This document shows, in pieces, positions 45,047 to 57,017 of a stretch of 64,000 bases of DNA (positions within the stretch are counted from its first letter, which is position 1; each line of letters opens with the position of its first letter). The position numbers and the translations under genes are program-made. Under the pieces are notes generated by a model, which was not told the origin of the DNA, did no database searches, and was given only the letters and a program-made list of their open reading frames with translations. This stretch comes from Hymenopus coronatus (lineage: Eukaryota; Arthropoda; Insecta; Mantodea; Hymenopodidae): NCBI GenBank assembly GCA_030762935.1, contig CM060898.1:97384781-97448780 (forward strand), in the 5' to 3' direction.

Positions 45047-45909
45047 AAAAAATCTGATGTGTTACATTCACATGACTTTCTCTACTTCTTTGCAACAAAT
45101 TAGTTTTGAAAAGCTTGTGCGTCTATTTACTTCATGCTACTTGAGTAAAAATTAGCAGAAATAGTCTGCATACTTGCTTCCTTGTAACTAGAAGCGAAAT
45201 AAAGGGGTATCATAGGTTAAAGTCATAGTCAAAAGTTGGTTGCTCTGTCACTGAAGTTCCTTTATTTGTATGGACAGTAGTTGAGAAACTCCTGTATGAG
45301 AAAAGTATAAGTTTTTAAAGCTAAAACAAAAAACAAGGAATATCTAAAAAAACAATATACTCCACGAAAAAAAATTATATAATATAAATTGTGTGTTTTA
45401 ACGTGATCTATATTTTTTTGTGTGGTAAATTTTTATCTATCTCTTGCGGTTTAGCAGTTATGCAAAATTCCGTAAAATTCACTCAGAATAAAGTAGTCTT
45501 CAGAGACTTCTCACAGAAAATTCAAAATATACATTTTATTTGTCAGGTAAATATCTTTAATATACGATATTTTAATCAAAATCGTTAGAGCCATTTTTTA
45601 GAAAATCAAAATTCTCGAAAAAAGTTCTATGTAAAGGATAGTTTGGAGTGGGGGGGATTTTTCTCAAAATCTTCGTGTCGCATCCCTGGAATATACCAAA
45701 CTTAAATACCAAGTTCGGTATTTTACCGATTTTTGAGTTTTCGTGCTCACAGACACACGGACACACGCGGACCTTTTTCAAAATACCTTTTTTTGGATGC
45801 AGGGGACGTTAAAACATATATTTCCGGTGAAATCTCGGTATCGAATTTTTTGGTGGAGTGCAATACCTTCTCTATACACTATGTACATAGTACGTGTAGA
45901 GAAAGTATA
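45047..45909 (-). repeat. A-element, full length, well preserved
   Basis: Distal end 'aaaaatctgatgtgttac', terminal palindrome ending 'gtgtagagaaagtata' at 45892-45908. Confidence 0.88.
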
Positions 45910-45911
45910 AA

Positions 45912-46314
45912 TTTGCAAAATCATCCATAATAAAGATGTCTTTAGAGGCTTTTCCTAGAAAATTCAAAATATACGATTTATTTGAGATGTAAATATCTTT
46001 AAAATACATTTCAGATACATTAGATCCATTTTTGAGAAAAATAACAGTTTCAAAATTGTTTCCATGTAAAGGGTAATTTGTGATAGAGGAATTTTCTTAA
46101 AAATCTCCGTGAAGCATCCTTGGAAAGATACTAAACCTAAATATCCAGTTTCGTATTTAACGTCTATTAGTTTTTGAGCTATATTATTTTTGTCCACAGT
46201 CTCAAACATAAAGTGGCACACACACACGCACACATTCGACATCGAATTTTTGGGTGGAAACAATACAATCTCTAGTACATACATTGTATGAACATACGTG
46301 CTAGAGGAGGTAAA
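45912..46314 (-). repeat. A-element, terminal half
   Basis: Begins 'gcaaaatcatccataataaa' right after the previous copy and ends 'gctagaggaggtaaaaat'. Confidence 0.75.
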
Positions 46315-46317
46315 AAT

Positions 46318-46440
46318 GTAGTTCTCGTTAAATTAAGCAATTTATGTTATATACATTTTTGTAGACTTTACCGTTTGCGAGATATTGTTTCAATTTAGAA
46401 CTACTAACACTTTTCTCCAGCGGGAATCAAATTGCGTTTC
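46318..46440 (+). repeat. A-element middle fragment
   Basis: About 120 bp from the middle ('gagatattg', 'acttttctcca'), joined to the start of the next copy. Confidence 0.55.
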
Positions 46441-47206
46441 ATCGCTTTTTACATAGCGTATAGAGAAGGTTTTGCACTCCACCCAAAAATTCGATACCGA
46501 GATTTCACCGGAAATATATGTTTCAGGGTCCCCAATATCCAACGAATAGTCGGTAAAATACCAAACTTGGCATTTAAGTTTAGTATCTTCCAGGGATGCG
46601 AGACGAAGATTTTGAGAAAAATTCCCCCACCGCCAACTACCCTTTACATGGAACTTTTTTCGAAAATTTTGATTTTCTCAAAAATGACTAACGATTTTGA
46701 TTAATATTTCGTATATTAAAGATATTTACCTGACAAATAAAAGGTATATCTTGAATTTTCTGGGAATAGCCTCTGAAGAGTACTTTATTCTGGATGAATT
46801 TTACTGAATTTCGAATAACTGCTAAACCGTAAGAAATGGACAAAGCTTACTGCACAAAAAATGTAGAGCACGTTAAAACACTTAATTTATGTTTATACAG
46901 TTTCTTCGTGAGTTCGTCCTTATTTTTGGTTTCTGCTATGAAAAACTTATATTTTTCTCATACAGGAGCTTGTCAATTCCTATCCATATAAACAAAGGAA
47001 CTTCATTGACATAGCAATCAGCTGTTGACTATCATTTTAACCTATGATAATCCCTTATTTCGCTTCTACTTACAAGGAAGCAAGTATTATGATTATTTCT
47101 GCTCAATTTTTCTGATTAGCATAAAGTAAATAAAAGTATAAGCTTTTTAACAATAATTTGTTACAGGGATATAGAGAAAGTCATGTGAATGGTACACATC
47201 AGATTT
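46441..47206 (+). repeat. A-element lacking the terminal box and microsatellite
   Basis: The first box is lost ('tttttacatagcgtatagag'), and a deletion removes the GT tract after 'gtccccaatatccaa'. Distal box 'atagagaaagtcatgtg' at 47170-47187. Confidence 0.8.
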
Positions 47207-47221
47207 TTTTGTGTGCTTTTC

Positions 47222-47470
47222 TTTTCATTTATATATCCCCCTTTAACATCAAGGATCATATCGGGGGCTTTGACTTGTGAACCTGTAGGTAAATAAACTT
47301 TATATTACTAAACATACGCTCATTTATTCTCACATCGATACTTCCAGACGCTATGGGGTATAGTGAACAATTCTGGCTAAAGAAAAATTCTCCACCCCAG
47401 CCGGGAATCGAACCCGGGACCTCCGGGTGAGAAGTCAGCTCGCTGACCACTCGACCACGGAAGCAGTCAT
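47222..47470 (-). mobile_element. SINE-2 copy, best-preserved head
   Basis: On the minus strand: A-box region 'gtggtcgagtggtcagcg', CTC anticodon-like loop, and a canonical B box 'gggttcgattcccgg' (complement at 47399-47413). The 3' part matches 'gttaaagggg' and 'atataaatgaaa' of the other copies. The acceptor arm does not close, so this is not a tRNA gene. The 64-codon frame here is not a gene. Confidence 0.87.
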
Positions 47471-47494
47471 TTCATCTCTTTTGATTCATCCCGG

Positions 47495-47607
47495 GACCGG
47501 AAAACGGAGCAGAATTTCACTTGTTTCACATAGCAATGAGCTGACAAAGGTTTAATCTAACCATTTCCATTCTACTTACAAGGTAGAAAGTAATAAGGCC
47601 GTAAGTT
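47495..47607 (+). repeat. A-element fragment
   Basis: Matches the late-middle part ('cacatagcaatgagctg', 'ttctacttacaaggtagaaa'). Confidence 0.6.
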
Positions 47608-47609
47608 CA

Positions 47610-48108
47610 TTTCACCGAAAAGGATGCCTCAAACGGTTATGTATTTGGCCCACATTTTGGAGGTTTTGATTTCAAAAGCGATGGGTTGTGCAATCTGGGT
47701 GTATTTTTATTGTGGTTTTTATCAGCTGCCAAGATAAATAGTGAACAGGGTTTTTAATGCCACTTTCTGTCTAAAACAATAGTAAAACTGCGCCCACCTT
47801 GGTATTGTGGTGGTAGCGTCTGTGCACCTCATATTCAACAGGTCGTGAGTTCGAATCTCGCTTAGGGTGAGCTACCCGGGTAAGATTTTCTTAGGGGTTT
47901 TCCCTTATCCTGAGAAGACGAGAGTCGAGTAACTTTAAGCTCCATGGACTCCGAGATCATTTGAGCATCATTTCACCAATTTCATTCATCGTCCAATATG
48001 ACCAACCAGGAAAAAGCACGTTAAACTAAAAAAAATAGTAAAACTGAATTTAGATGGTAATTACGATTTTGCTCCTATCTATCCAGAGATTTTGAAAGCG
48101 TAGACTGG
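47610..48108 (+). mobile_element. SINE-5 copy, interrupted by SINE-3
   Basis: Outer parts 47610-47790 and 48047-48108 join to a sequence resembling the 23.3-kb copy ('cactttctgtctaaaac', 'gatggtaattacgat', 'gactggacggcc'). SINE-3 sits at 47791-48033. Confidence 0.65.
47791..48033 (+). mobile_element. SINE-3, complete with 13-bp target duplication
   Basis: AATAGTAAAACTG occurs exactly at 47778-47790 and 48034-48046. Head A box 'ggtattgtggtggtagcg', B box 'gagttcgaatctcgc', A-rich end. Least diverged of the three SINE-3 copies at its head. Confidence 0.93.
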
Positions 48109-48620
48109 ACGGCCTCTGAAGATCTCTCTATTCTGGATGAGTATTGCAAAATTTTGCACAATGCTTAAAGCGTAAGGGATAGAGAAAAACTTAATATAGA
48201 AAAAATGTAGACCTCTTTGAAACACGCCATTTATGTCGTATACGTTTTTGTTGTAGTGTATAGCGTTTTAAAGATTTTGTTTGTTTTTGGTTTCATTTGA
48301 AACTCTGCAACTTTTCTCAAACGGGACCATGCAAAGCGAACCAAGCCTCAATTGTTTCACAGAGCGATCAGCTCTTAAAATATTTGACTATCGCTGGCTT
48401 ATTTCACGTCTACTTACAAGAACGCAAGTAATAATACCATTTCTGTTAACATTTAGCTCGAGTAGCATGAAGTGGAAAAAATAGTACTATATTGTAAGAA
48501 TAGTTTGCACATGGAGTAGCTAGAGAGAGAGAGCTATTTGAATGGCATAATCTGATTTTTAGAAAAATACTCGTATATGTGTGTTTGTCTATGTGTCTGT
48601 GGATACGATAATATAAAAAT
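48109..48620 (+). repeat. A-element second half plus a short extra fragment
   Basis: 48109-48560 runs from 'cctctgaagatctctctatt' to the distal box (degraded, 'gctagagagagagag'). 48562-48612 is a short piece of the microsatellite region in the same orientation. Confidence 0.7.
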
Positions 48621-49291
48621 CAGATGTTTAGGATTCACATGACTTCCTCTACATCTCTGCAAAAAAGTATTCTTAAAAAGCTTATACTTTTATTCAATTC
48701 TTGCTAATCAGAAAAAAATAAAGTGCCTCAAACAGGATGAACACCATGAAAAAAATGTATGTAACATAAATTGTGTGTTTTATCGTGCTCTTCATTTTTC
48801 GTACACTAAGTTTTTGTCCATCTCTTACGGTTTAGTAGCTATTCAAAATTCCGTAAAATTCATCCAGAATAAAGTACTCTTCAGAGGCTATTCCCAGAAA
48901 ATTCAAGATATACATTTCATTTGTAAGGTAAATATCTTTAATATACGAAATTTTAATCAAAATCTTTAGAGCCATTTTTGAGAAAATAAACATTTTCGAA
49001 AAAAGTTCCATGTAAAGGGGGTGGGAGGATTTTTCTCAAAATTTTCCGTGTCGCATCCCTGGAAGATACTAAACTTAAATAGCAAGTTTGGTATTTTACC
49101 GAATTTTCGTTTTTGATTTACCGTGTTCACAGACACATGGACACACACACGGACCTTTTTCCGAAAATGCTTTTTTTAGATAAAGGGGACCCTAAAACAT
49201 TTTTTTCCGATGAAATCTCGGTATCGAACTTTTGGGTGGAGTGCAATACCTTCTCTATACACTATGTACATAGTGTGTATAGAAAAAGTAA
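48614..49291 (-). repeat. A-element with internal deletion
   Basis: The distal end is followed by a deletion at 'aatcagaaaaaaataaagtgcc'. The rest is complete to 'gtatagaaaaagtaaaaa' at 49275-49291. Confidence 0.82.
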
Positions 49292-50170
49292 AAATATGAT
49301 GTGTACCATTTACATGACTTTCTCGACATCACTGCAACAAATTATTTTTTAAAAGTTTATACCTCTATTTACTTCATGCTAATCAGAAAAAATAGCAGAA
49401 ATAGTATTATTGCTTGCTTCCTTGTAAGTGGAAGGGAAATAGAGTACCATAGGTTAAAGTGATGGTCAAAAGCTGGTTGCTATGTCACTGCAGTTCCTTT
49501 GTTTGTATGGACAACAGTTGACAAATTCCTGTATGAGAAAAGAAATTGTTTTTCAAAGCAGAATACAAAAACAAGGAACGCCTCAAAAAACGATGACCTC
49601 CACCAAAAAATATATATAACATAAATGGTGTGTTTTAGCGTGCTGTAAATTTATCGTGCAGTAAGTTTTTGTCCATCTCTTACGGTTAAGCAGCTATTTA
49701 AAATTCCGTAAAATTCATCCAGAATAAAGTACTCTACAGAGGCTATTCCCAGAAAATTCCAGATATGCATTTTATTTTTCAGGTACCTATCTTTAATATA
49801 CGAAATTTTAATCAAAATCATTTGAGCCAAGTTTTAAAAAATGAAAATTATCGAAAAAAGTTCCATGTAAAATGTAGTTGGGGGTGGAACATTTTTCCCA
49901 AAATCTTCGTGTCGCATCTCTGGAAGATGCTAAACTTAAATACAAAGTTTGGTATTTTACCGATTTTTCGTTTTTGAGTTATCGTGTTCACAGTCACACG
50001 GGCACACACACACACACACATACATACGGGTCTTTTTCCGAAAATTATTTTTTTAGATAAAGGGGACGCTAAAACATATATTTCCGGTGAAATCTCGGTA
50101 TCGAATTTTTGGGTGTGTGCATTACCTTCTCTATACACTATGTACATAGTACGTATAAAGAAAGTAAAAA
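49292..50170 (-). repeat. A-element, full length, head-to-tail with previous
   Basis: Its distal end 'tatgatgtgtaccattt' begins where the previous copy's box and A run end, with no spacer. Terminal box 'gtataaagaaagtaaaaa'. The 134-codon minus frame at 49848-50252 is repeat translation. Confidence 0.86.
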
Positions 50171-50171
50171 T

Positions 50172-50802
50172 GGAAATTCCGTTGAATACAAACTTAATAT
50201 TTCCATCCAGCATCTTCCATGGATGTGACAGAATGGTTTTTAATCCCCCCAACTACCTTTCACATGAAAAAAAAAGAGTTTTTTTATTTTCTCAAAATGG
50301 TTCTACCAATTTTTATTAAAATACCTTATATTAAAGATACTTGTATGGCAAATATGCTTGTCTAGACATTTTTGGCAATAGCTTATGAAACCTTCTTCAT
50401 TCTGAATGACTTTTGCGTAACTGGTAAATCGTATAAATATACGAAAAGTTACTACACAAAAATGTTGATTCATTAAAACACGTTTATGTCGTATACATTT
50501 TTTATCCGAAATAGTCCTTGTTATTGATTTCCATTTTTTAAATACTTATACTTTTCTCTAACAGGAAGTCGTCATTCACATTTCATTGGCTTATTCCTGG
50601 TTATGTATAGATTCACAACTATCATTTTAGCCTATTTATTCCTTTATTTGCCTTCTACTTATAAGGAACTAAATAATAAGAACATTTCTGCTAATGTTTA
50701 TCTCGAATAACATGAAACAGCTAGAATAAAAGTCTTTTGTAACAATTGTTTTTTAACAGATCAGGTAGAGAAAGTTACGTGAATATAACACCGGAATTTT
50801 TT
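50172..50802 (+). repeat. A-element lacking its first ~200 bp
   Basis: Begins 'aattccgttgaatacaaact' and ends 'caggtagagaaagttacgtg' (50763-50782). Confidence 0.78.
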
Positions 50803-50896
50803 AAATTTTCACAATTTTTATCACATTTCACTGATATTATACCTTAAGTTATAATATATTAAGATGGGGTTAGTGTGCTGAGCCAAGTTTTGGGAG

Positions 50897-50907
50897 TGTG
50901 AGAGAGG

Positions 50908-50944
<37 letters not shown>

Positions 50945-51200
50945 TGTGTGTGTGTTTATATGTGTATTTGATGTCGCAGGGGATTCTGCACTGCAGCCTT
51001 TGACTTGTTGTACGTCAGACCGCAGGAGGATAGGAAGAGGGAGGCCGAAACCAGACGGCTGGGGAAGATCCATCATGGAAGATCCAGAACGTACTCCATG
51101 CAGTTCTTCATCTCGACCCGGGGAGCACTAGAAGCCTGCGCTTCAGTTCTGATCTAACTTCCTGAATCTACATTCTGATCTAACTTCCCAGAATGAGCGA
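50897..51200 (-). mobile_element. SINE-5 distal part with GA/GT tail
   Basis: The (GA)n(GT)n tract (50909-50955), 'ggggattctgcactgcagc' and 'tgtacgtcagaccgcaggag' match the distal part of the long forms at 38-39 kb. The tRNA-like head is absent. A local 18-bp duplication (ttctgatctaacttcc) lies at about 51147-51188. Confidence 0.72.
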
Positions 51201-51799
51201 GGTTTAGTTGAATAAATTTTAATTAGTTATCCAACATCAAAAACTAAGAGAGATAACGCTGTTGAAAGTTCATTAAATGTGTTTATGCCTTCGTATAAGA
51301 TCAAAGCTGTGAAATATGAACTGCTTTGCAGTAAAATAATACGGAAAATGATAATTTTGTTTTGAGAACCTAAATTAAAACACTCGGAAGGTCTCGGAAT
51401 AACAATTCCCTAGAAGAAGCTTATCTTTCGTTTATGAGAAACGTTACCAAAGAGCTCTTGACATTACAGATCCAGCATATACGTAGGAAAATGAAGTCAT
51501 TGATAACATATAGGACTGCTTTGTAAGCTGTCTCTCAGCTCGAACTTTTAAAGTCACAGCTACCTGTCTTTATTACAAACTTACATACATATATTATTAT
51601 ACAGCAAAATACTACTATACTTCCCTGTTTATGTGGTTAACCATGAGGTTTTACCTAACATTATTGTAAATAAACCAAGGAAGTCCCCATTTATATACAG
51701 CTTGTAAAACGTTTCAAATTTTTAATGGAAGCAGGAGGAATGAATAACCTCAGAAGTGGTCTCTTCATGGAATAATAAATTAAACTTTCAGATTCGTAG
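51201..51799. other. Unassigned sequence
   Basis: AT-rich. No repeat or gene recognised. Confidence 0.35.
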
Positions 51800-52642
51800 A
51801 AGAATCTGTGTTCCATTCACATGACTTTCTCTTCATATCTATAAGTAATTATTGTTAATAAGCGTATTCTTCTAACTACTTCATGCTAATCGAGATAAAC
51901 ATTAGTTAAAATGTTATTACCTAGCTCCTTGTAAGTAGAAGGGAAATAAGGGAGTACACTAGGCTAAACCGATAGTCAAATGTTTTAAATGTGGTTGCTA
52001 TGTAATAACATCCGTTTCTTTGCGTGGCCTGGAGTTGACAATTTCCCGTATGAGAAAAGTATGTATTTTAAATTGAAACAAATATCAAGGAATATCTCGA
52101 AAACGGCCAACTCCACGAAGAAAATGTATATGACATAAATTGTGTGTTTTGTCGAGATCTACGTCTTTTGTGTAATACGCTTTTGCCTATCTGTTAACGA
52201 TTTACCAGTTATGCAAAATTAAATACAAATCACCCAGAATAAAGAGGTCTTCAGAGGCTATTTCCAGAATATTTAAGATATACATTTTATCTGGCATGAA
52301 AATATCCCAAACATAAGAGATTTTAATCAAAATTGTTAGTGCCATTTTTGAGAAAACAAAAATTTTAGAAAATTTTTTATGTAAAGGGTAATTTCAGGTG
52401 GGGGGGATTTTGTTGAAAATCCTTGGAAAATACCAAAATGCCAAGTTAGGTATTTAACGGTCATTTCGATTTTAGCTCTGCTGTGCAACGACACACATAC
52501 ATGGACCTTTATCTAAAAATGGTCCTTTTGGATTCAAGGGGACCCAAAACATGTATTTCAGGTAAAATCTCGCTATCAAATTTTGGACACATTACAATAC
52601 CTTCTCTATACACCATGTACGTAGTACGTGTAGATAAAGTAA
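51800..52642 (-). repeat. A-element, full length
   Basis: Distal end 'agaatctgtgttccattcac', terminal box 'gtgtagataaagtaaaa' at 52628-52644. The long plus frame starting at 52483 leaves the repeat at 52643 but shows no motif. Confidence 0.84.
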
Positions 52643-52866
52643 AAAAAAATAAAAGCAAACAAAAAATAAAATCAATAGGAACTTTTGAAACATTTTTGTC
52701 AGTGTATAATTACATTTTAAAAAGAAAGATTCTACATTATAGAATACCTCTAAAACGGCTAATTCTACCAAGACATTCACACGATGTTTCTTCTCCTTAT
52801 CGCTATTACTGGCTATATCATTTATTTTTACAGTTCATTTTCTCATATATTTCATCTTAATCGAAT
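52643..52866. other. Unassigned spacer
   Basis: AT-rich. Forms the C-terminal half of a chance frame (52483-52860). Confidence 0.35.
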
Positions 52867-53857
52867 AAAAATAGGATGTGTTCCTTGACATGCTTTTCTC
52901 TATCTGTTCTGGAAACAAATTATTCTTATTCTCTGATGATGCTTAACATGGTTTTGAGCGAAAAATTAGGAGTAACTCCTACTTTTCGACCACGGCCTAA
53001 AAGAAATTTTAATTCCAATGACGCCGGCCGTGAAAGCCTTAGTACAAAAATATTAATACAAAAGATTATTCTTTTATCTACACCATGCTAATCAAGATAG
53101 ACGTTACCAGGAATTGTATTATTACTTGCATCCTTGCAAATAGAAGGGAAATATGGGAATAGACTGGAGCGATAGTTTAATCCTTTAAAAGCTGGTTGCT
53201 ATGTGGCCAAGTGAAATTCGGTTCTTTTTGCATGGTCAGAAGTAAAAAGAGAAATATGAAATGAAGCATAGCTTCTTTATTCAGAAAAGTTAAAGTAGTT
53301 TGAAGTTGAAACCAGCAATAAGAAATATATCGGAAACGGTTAATTGTACAAAAAATGTATTTACTCAAATTATATTTTTAACAAAATCTATATTTTTTCT
53401 ATAACTCTTGCAAACTTCATCCAGAATAAAGAGAACTTTAGAGGCTATTCTCAGTAAATTAGATATAAATATTATTTGTCATGTAATTATCTTTAATATA
53501 CGATATATTAATAAAAATCGATAAGCCATTTTTGAGAAAGACAACATTTTTGAAAATGTTCAACATGTTTGAAAATCTTTCCACGAAAAGTGTAGTTTTT
53601 TGGTGGGGGGATTTTCTTAATAATCACATATTTGGAAGATACTGATATTAAAAATCAAGTTTGATATTTTATCAACTTTTCGTTTTTGAGTTATCGTGTT
53701 CATATGCACATGGACACACTGGACCTTTTTCTAAATTTTTTTTTTGACTCAGGTACTCAAACACACATTTCCGGTGAAATCTGGCTACACTTCTTTTGGC
53801 TGGAATACAACATCTTCTCTACTCATTATTGTATTGTACGTGTAAAGAAAGCAAAAA
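52867..53857 (-). repeat. A-element with a ~125-bp foreign insert
   Basis: Distal end 'aaaaataggatgtgttcc'. The element is interrupted at about 52931-53055 by unrelated sequence containing the palindrome 'ggagtaactcc' and a GC-rich 'gacgccggccgtgaaagcc'. It resumes at 'acaaaagattattctttta'. Terminal box 'gtgtaaagaaagcaaaaa'. Confidence 0.77.
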
Positions 53858-53965
53858 CAAAGAATATTAATAGGAAGCTTTCAACCATCTCCGTCAGATG
53901 TAATTAAATTCTGAAAAGGCAAACCATACACAGGAATACATTGAAAACTGTTTATTCTCCCAAAC

Positions 53966-54370
53966 AGAAAAAGAATCGTATGTGTTACATTCACGTGATT
54001 TTTTTACACTCTATTGTTATTAGTGGGTTTACAAATTATTGTTACGGACGTTTATCTATTTCATGTTAGTCGAATAAAAATCTTTGGAAATATATGACTG
54101 ACATTCCATTTGTATAATTATAAACAAAGGGAATGGTGATAGTAAAACTTTTTCGAATCAGGAGTCATATGCTGATATTGAGGTCCCATCCATGCTGTTT
54201 CCTTGACATCTTGAGAAACAGGTGAATATCGATAGAGGTTTAAAATAGTTACTGAGCAATGAAAAATTCCAACATTATTAATGAATATCTTGGAAATAGC
54301 TAAAGCTACAAAAATATATTTGAAATAATGGACACGTTTTAAAGACATCTTTACCTTTCCTGTAGTACCT
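53966..54370 (-). repeat. A-element, heavily decayed distal half
   Basis: 'gtatgtgttacattcacgtg' at 53973, then weakening similarity to about 54365 ('ttcctgtagtacctac'). Confidence 0.5.
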
Positions 54371-54657
54371 ACTTATTCATTTGTGTTGTTCAAACACACG
54401 ACTATTTTCTTAGAGACATTAAAGTGGAAGATTTTCCTCTAACGAAACTTTATTTATTGAATATACAACTACTTATGATCTGCTTCACTCGGAGGCATAT
54501 TAGAGTTATAATTACAAGACAAGATACACATTAACTATAGGCTACACGCAAGCCATGCTCCTAGAAGAAAACAATATAACTAATATATTTCATAAAAAGA
54601 ATACTGTAACATCTTAAATATACATCATAACATTTTTTGGATTCCCTAAAGGCAAAT
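54371..54657. other. Unassigned spacer
   Basis: No signal recognised. Confidence 0.35.
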
Positions 54658-55927
54658 TTTAATTTCTCTAGCACATATGTACAAAGTACATAGTAATTAG
54701 AGAAGGTACTCCACCCAAAAATTCGATACCGAAATTACACCGGAAATACATGTTTTAGGTCCTCTGCTACCAAAAAAGCATTTTTTGAAAAAGGTCTGTA
54801 TACAGCGTAACTCAAAAATAAAGTGTTAGTTAAATACAAAAGTTGATATTTAAGTTCAGCATCTTCCAAAGATGAGACACGAAGATTTTCAAGAAAATAC
54901 CCCCTCTCCAACTGCCCTTCATATGGAAAATTTCCAACATTTTTATTTTCTCAAAAATGGCTTTAACGATTTTGATTCAAATATCATATACGTAATATAT
55001 TTCTATAACAAACAAAACGCATTGAATTTTCTGGGAATAACCGCTGAAGACCTCTTAATTCTGGACGACTTTTGTATAACTGGTAAACCATAAGAGATGG
55101 ACAAAAACTTACTTCACAAAGATGTATATCTCGTTAATACAACAATTTATTTCATATACATTTTTTGTAGAGTTAACCGTTTTCGAGGTATTCCGAGTTA
55201 TCGGTTTCGATTTTAAGCTACTTAAATTATTCTCAAATGGTAGACATCTTTCTTTTCGTCTGTTTTCTTTTTACTCCAAGGAAGCAAAGGGAACCAACGA
55301 GCTGACTTCTCACCCGGAGGTCCCGGGTTAAATTCCCGGCTGAGGTGGGGCATTCTTCTTTAACCAAAATTATTCGTTATTCCACACAGAGTCTGGAAGT
55401 ATGCATCTGAGAGTAAACGTGAGTGTGTTTAATGGAATAAAATGATAAACCTAATGACTGTAGCCCACTGTGATCAGATAAGTTGTTTCAGAAGTTAAAG
55501 TCCCCCTTCATCTATTGTTATAGCTTTATTATTGGATTAGATATCTTTATTATTTTAAGTAAAACTTAAAAGTATAAATCATATAGAACCTGGAAAAATT
55601 AAAATAATAATTTAATCTATATTTAAATATTGCTCTTCCTAAACATGACAATAAAAGTTAAGGGGGGCTATTAAAATTAAACAATAAAAAGAAGGGGAAC
55701 CGAATTTCAATTGTTTCACATAACGATCGGCTTTTACTTTGAGTATCACTTTAGCCTAGTGCGTTCCCTCAGTTCCATTCTTCTTATCAAGAAGCAAGTA
55801 ATAATACCAGTTTTGCTAATGTTTATCTTGATTAGCACGATGCAGATAACAAGAATACTTTGAAAAAATAACTTGTTTTTGGGACAGCTAGAGAAAGTCA
55901 TACGAATGGAATACATCAGATATTTTT
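54658..55927 (+). repeat. A-element, full length, interrupted by SINE-2
   Basis: Start 'aatttctctagcacatatgt' at 54661. Left part to about 55288, SINE-2 at 55289-55690, right part 55691-55927 ending 'gctagagaaagtcatacg'. GGGAACC flanks the SINE (55278-55285 region and about 55694-55700). Confidence 0.8.
55289..55690 (+). mobile_element. SINE-2 copy, itself interrupted
   Basis: Head lacks the A box ('gagctgacttctcacccgg', B box 'gggttaaattcccgg' at 55324-55338). The body stops at 'aaagtcccccttcat' and resumes at about 55645 with 'catgacaataaaagttaagg'. The roughly 135-bp AT-rich insert (55512-55644) shares 'aaaataataatttaatctat' with 20.07 kb. Confidence 0.8.
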
Positions 55928-57017
55928 TTCTAAAGAGTGGTTTGTCATATCTAATATTAAAAATATTTAAGTGTGTATCTAAGATTCTTCGTTAATGCCC
56001 TGGGACTGGGTTAAAAATAACGTAAGATGTTCAACTGTTTTTTTTTCACTCCACATTCATTTATAACAGTTCTGGCTTATATTTTGAATCGTTGAAAATA
56101 AAAACAAAATTTACCATGTGCTGACAAAAACTAAGAAAATACGAAAACCTTTAAGTTATGGTGTAAGTTTTCTTCACACCCGAGAGAAGGTGTCAGCATT
56201 TTAAGAACACCACGTGACTCAGAGGTTAAGGACACGGAGAGGCACAGAATGAAAGAGAAAGAGAGAGAAGTAGAGAGTAATAGCACTATACAAACAAGCC
56301 AAGCTGTTGTAGAGAAGTTCATGAATAAATAAACTAGACAAATAGAACACATCAGCTAGGAGATTGGCACGTAGCCCAAGAATCCGCCTGCGTGAGTGTT
56401 TCTCAGTCTACACTAATTCCCCAAGAGGAAACATTGCGTCTTGGTCAGAGGGCCTCAAAGGACTCGTAAATCTTCAGCGTTCATGGGAGCTCTGCATCTT
56501 TCGCCACTAAATTCATCATCCCTTCTTTCACATCATTCCTCGTGTGCTGTTAAAGCTAATAGCGTGGTGAACTGGTGGTAGATCACCACAGAGCAGGAAG
56601 GAGTATCATCCCCTAACCCCAGACACACGGCGGGAAGGTTAAAAATGTCCGCTCGTATAGAAGGCATTCTATGTGAGAAATTTATGCGTCCGAACCGTGC
56701 ACAGCTGTGAACGTCATATATCTCCCTGCATGGTGCTAAAATGTGAGGAGCACAAGAGTCCTGCTGCGGTACATCCATATCCAGAAATAGTCAAACAAGA
56801 TAAGCAAACAAGATAGACTCGCTTCTGAGGTAGGAGGTAGCAAGGATTTGCTTTCACATGCCAGATCAGAGAGAATTCGCTCCGTCACAGACCTCACAAG
56901 CAATGGAAGAGACTGCATACACCTATCTGTTGCATATCTCAAGCCCTTCACAGGAGTTAAGTGACCCTTGAATCACTCGTCAGTGTAGTACCTTGCTACT
57001 ATTCAAAAGCAAACTGT
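55928..57017. other. Apparently single-copy sequence
   Basis: Moderate GC from 56350 to 56950. Several short minus-strand frames (73-81 codons) without motifs. No gene supported, although this is one of the least repetitive stretches. Confidence 0.35.

Noticed and set aside
47395..47470. Possible tRNA-Glu gene on the minus strand
   Set aside because: Good A/B boxes but no closable acceptor stem, and the same head with its SINE body occurs four times; it is a SINE head.
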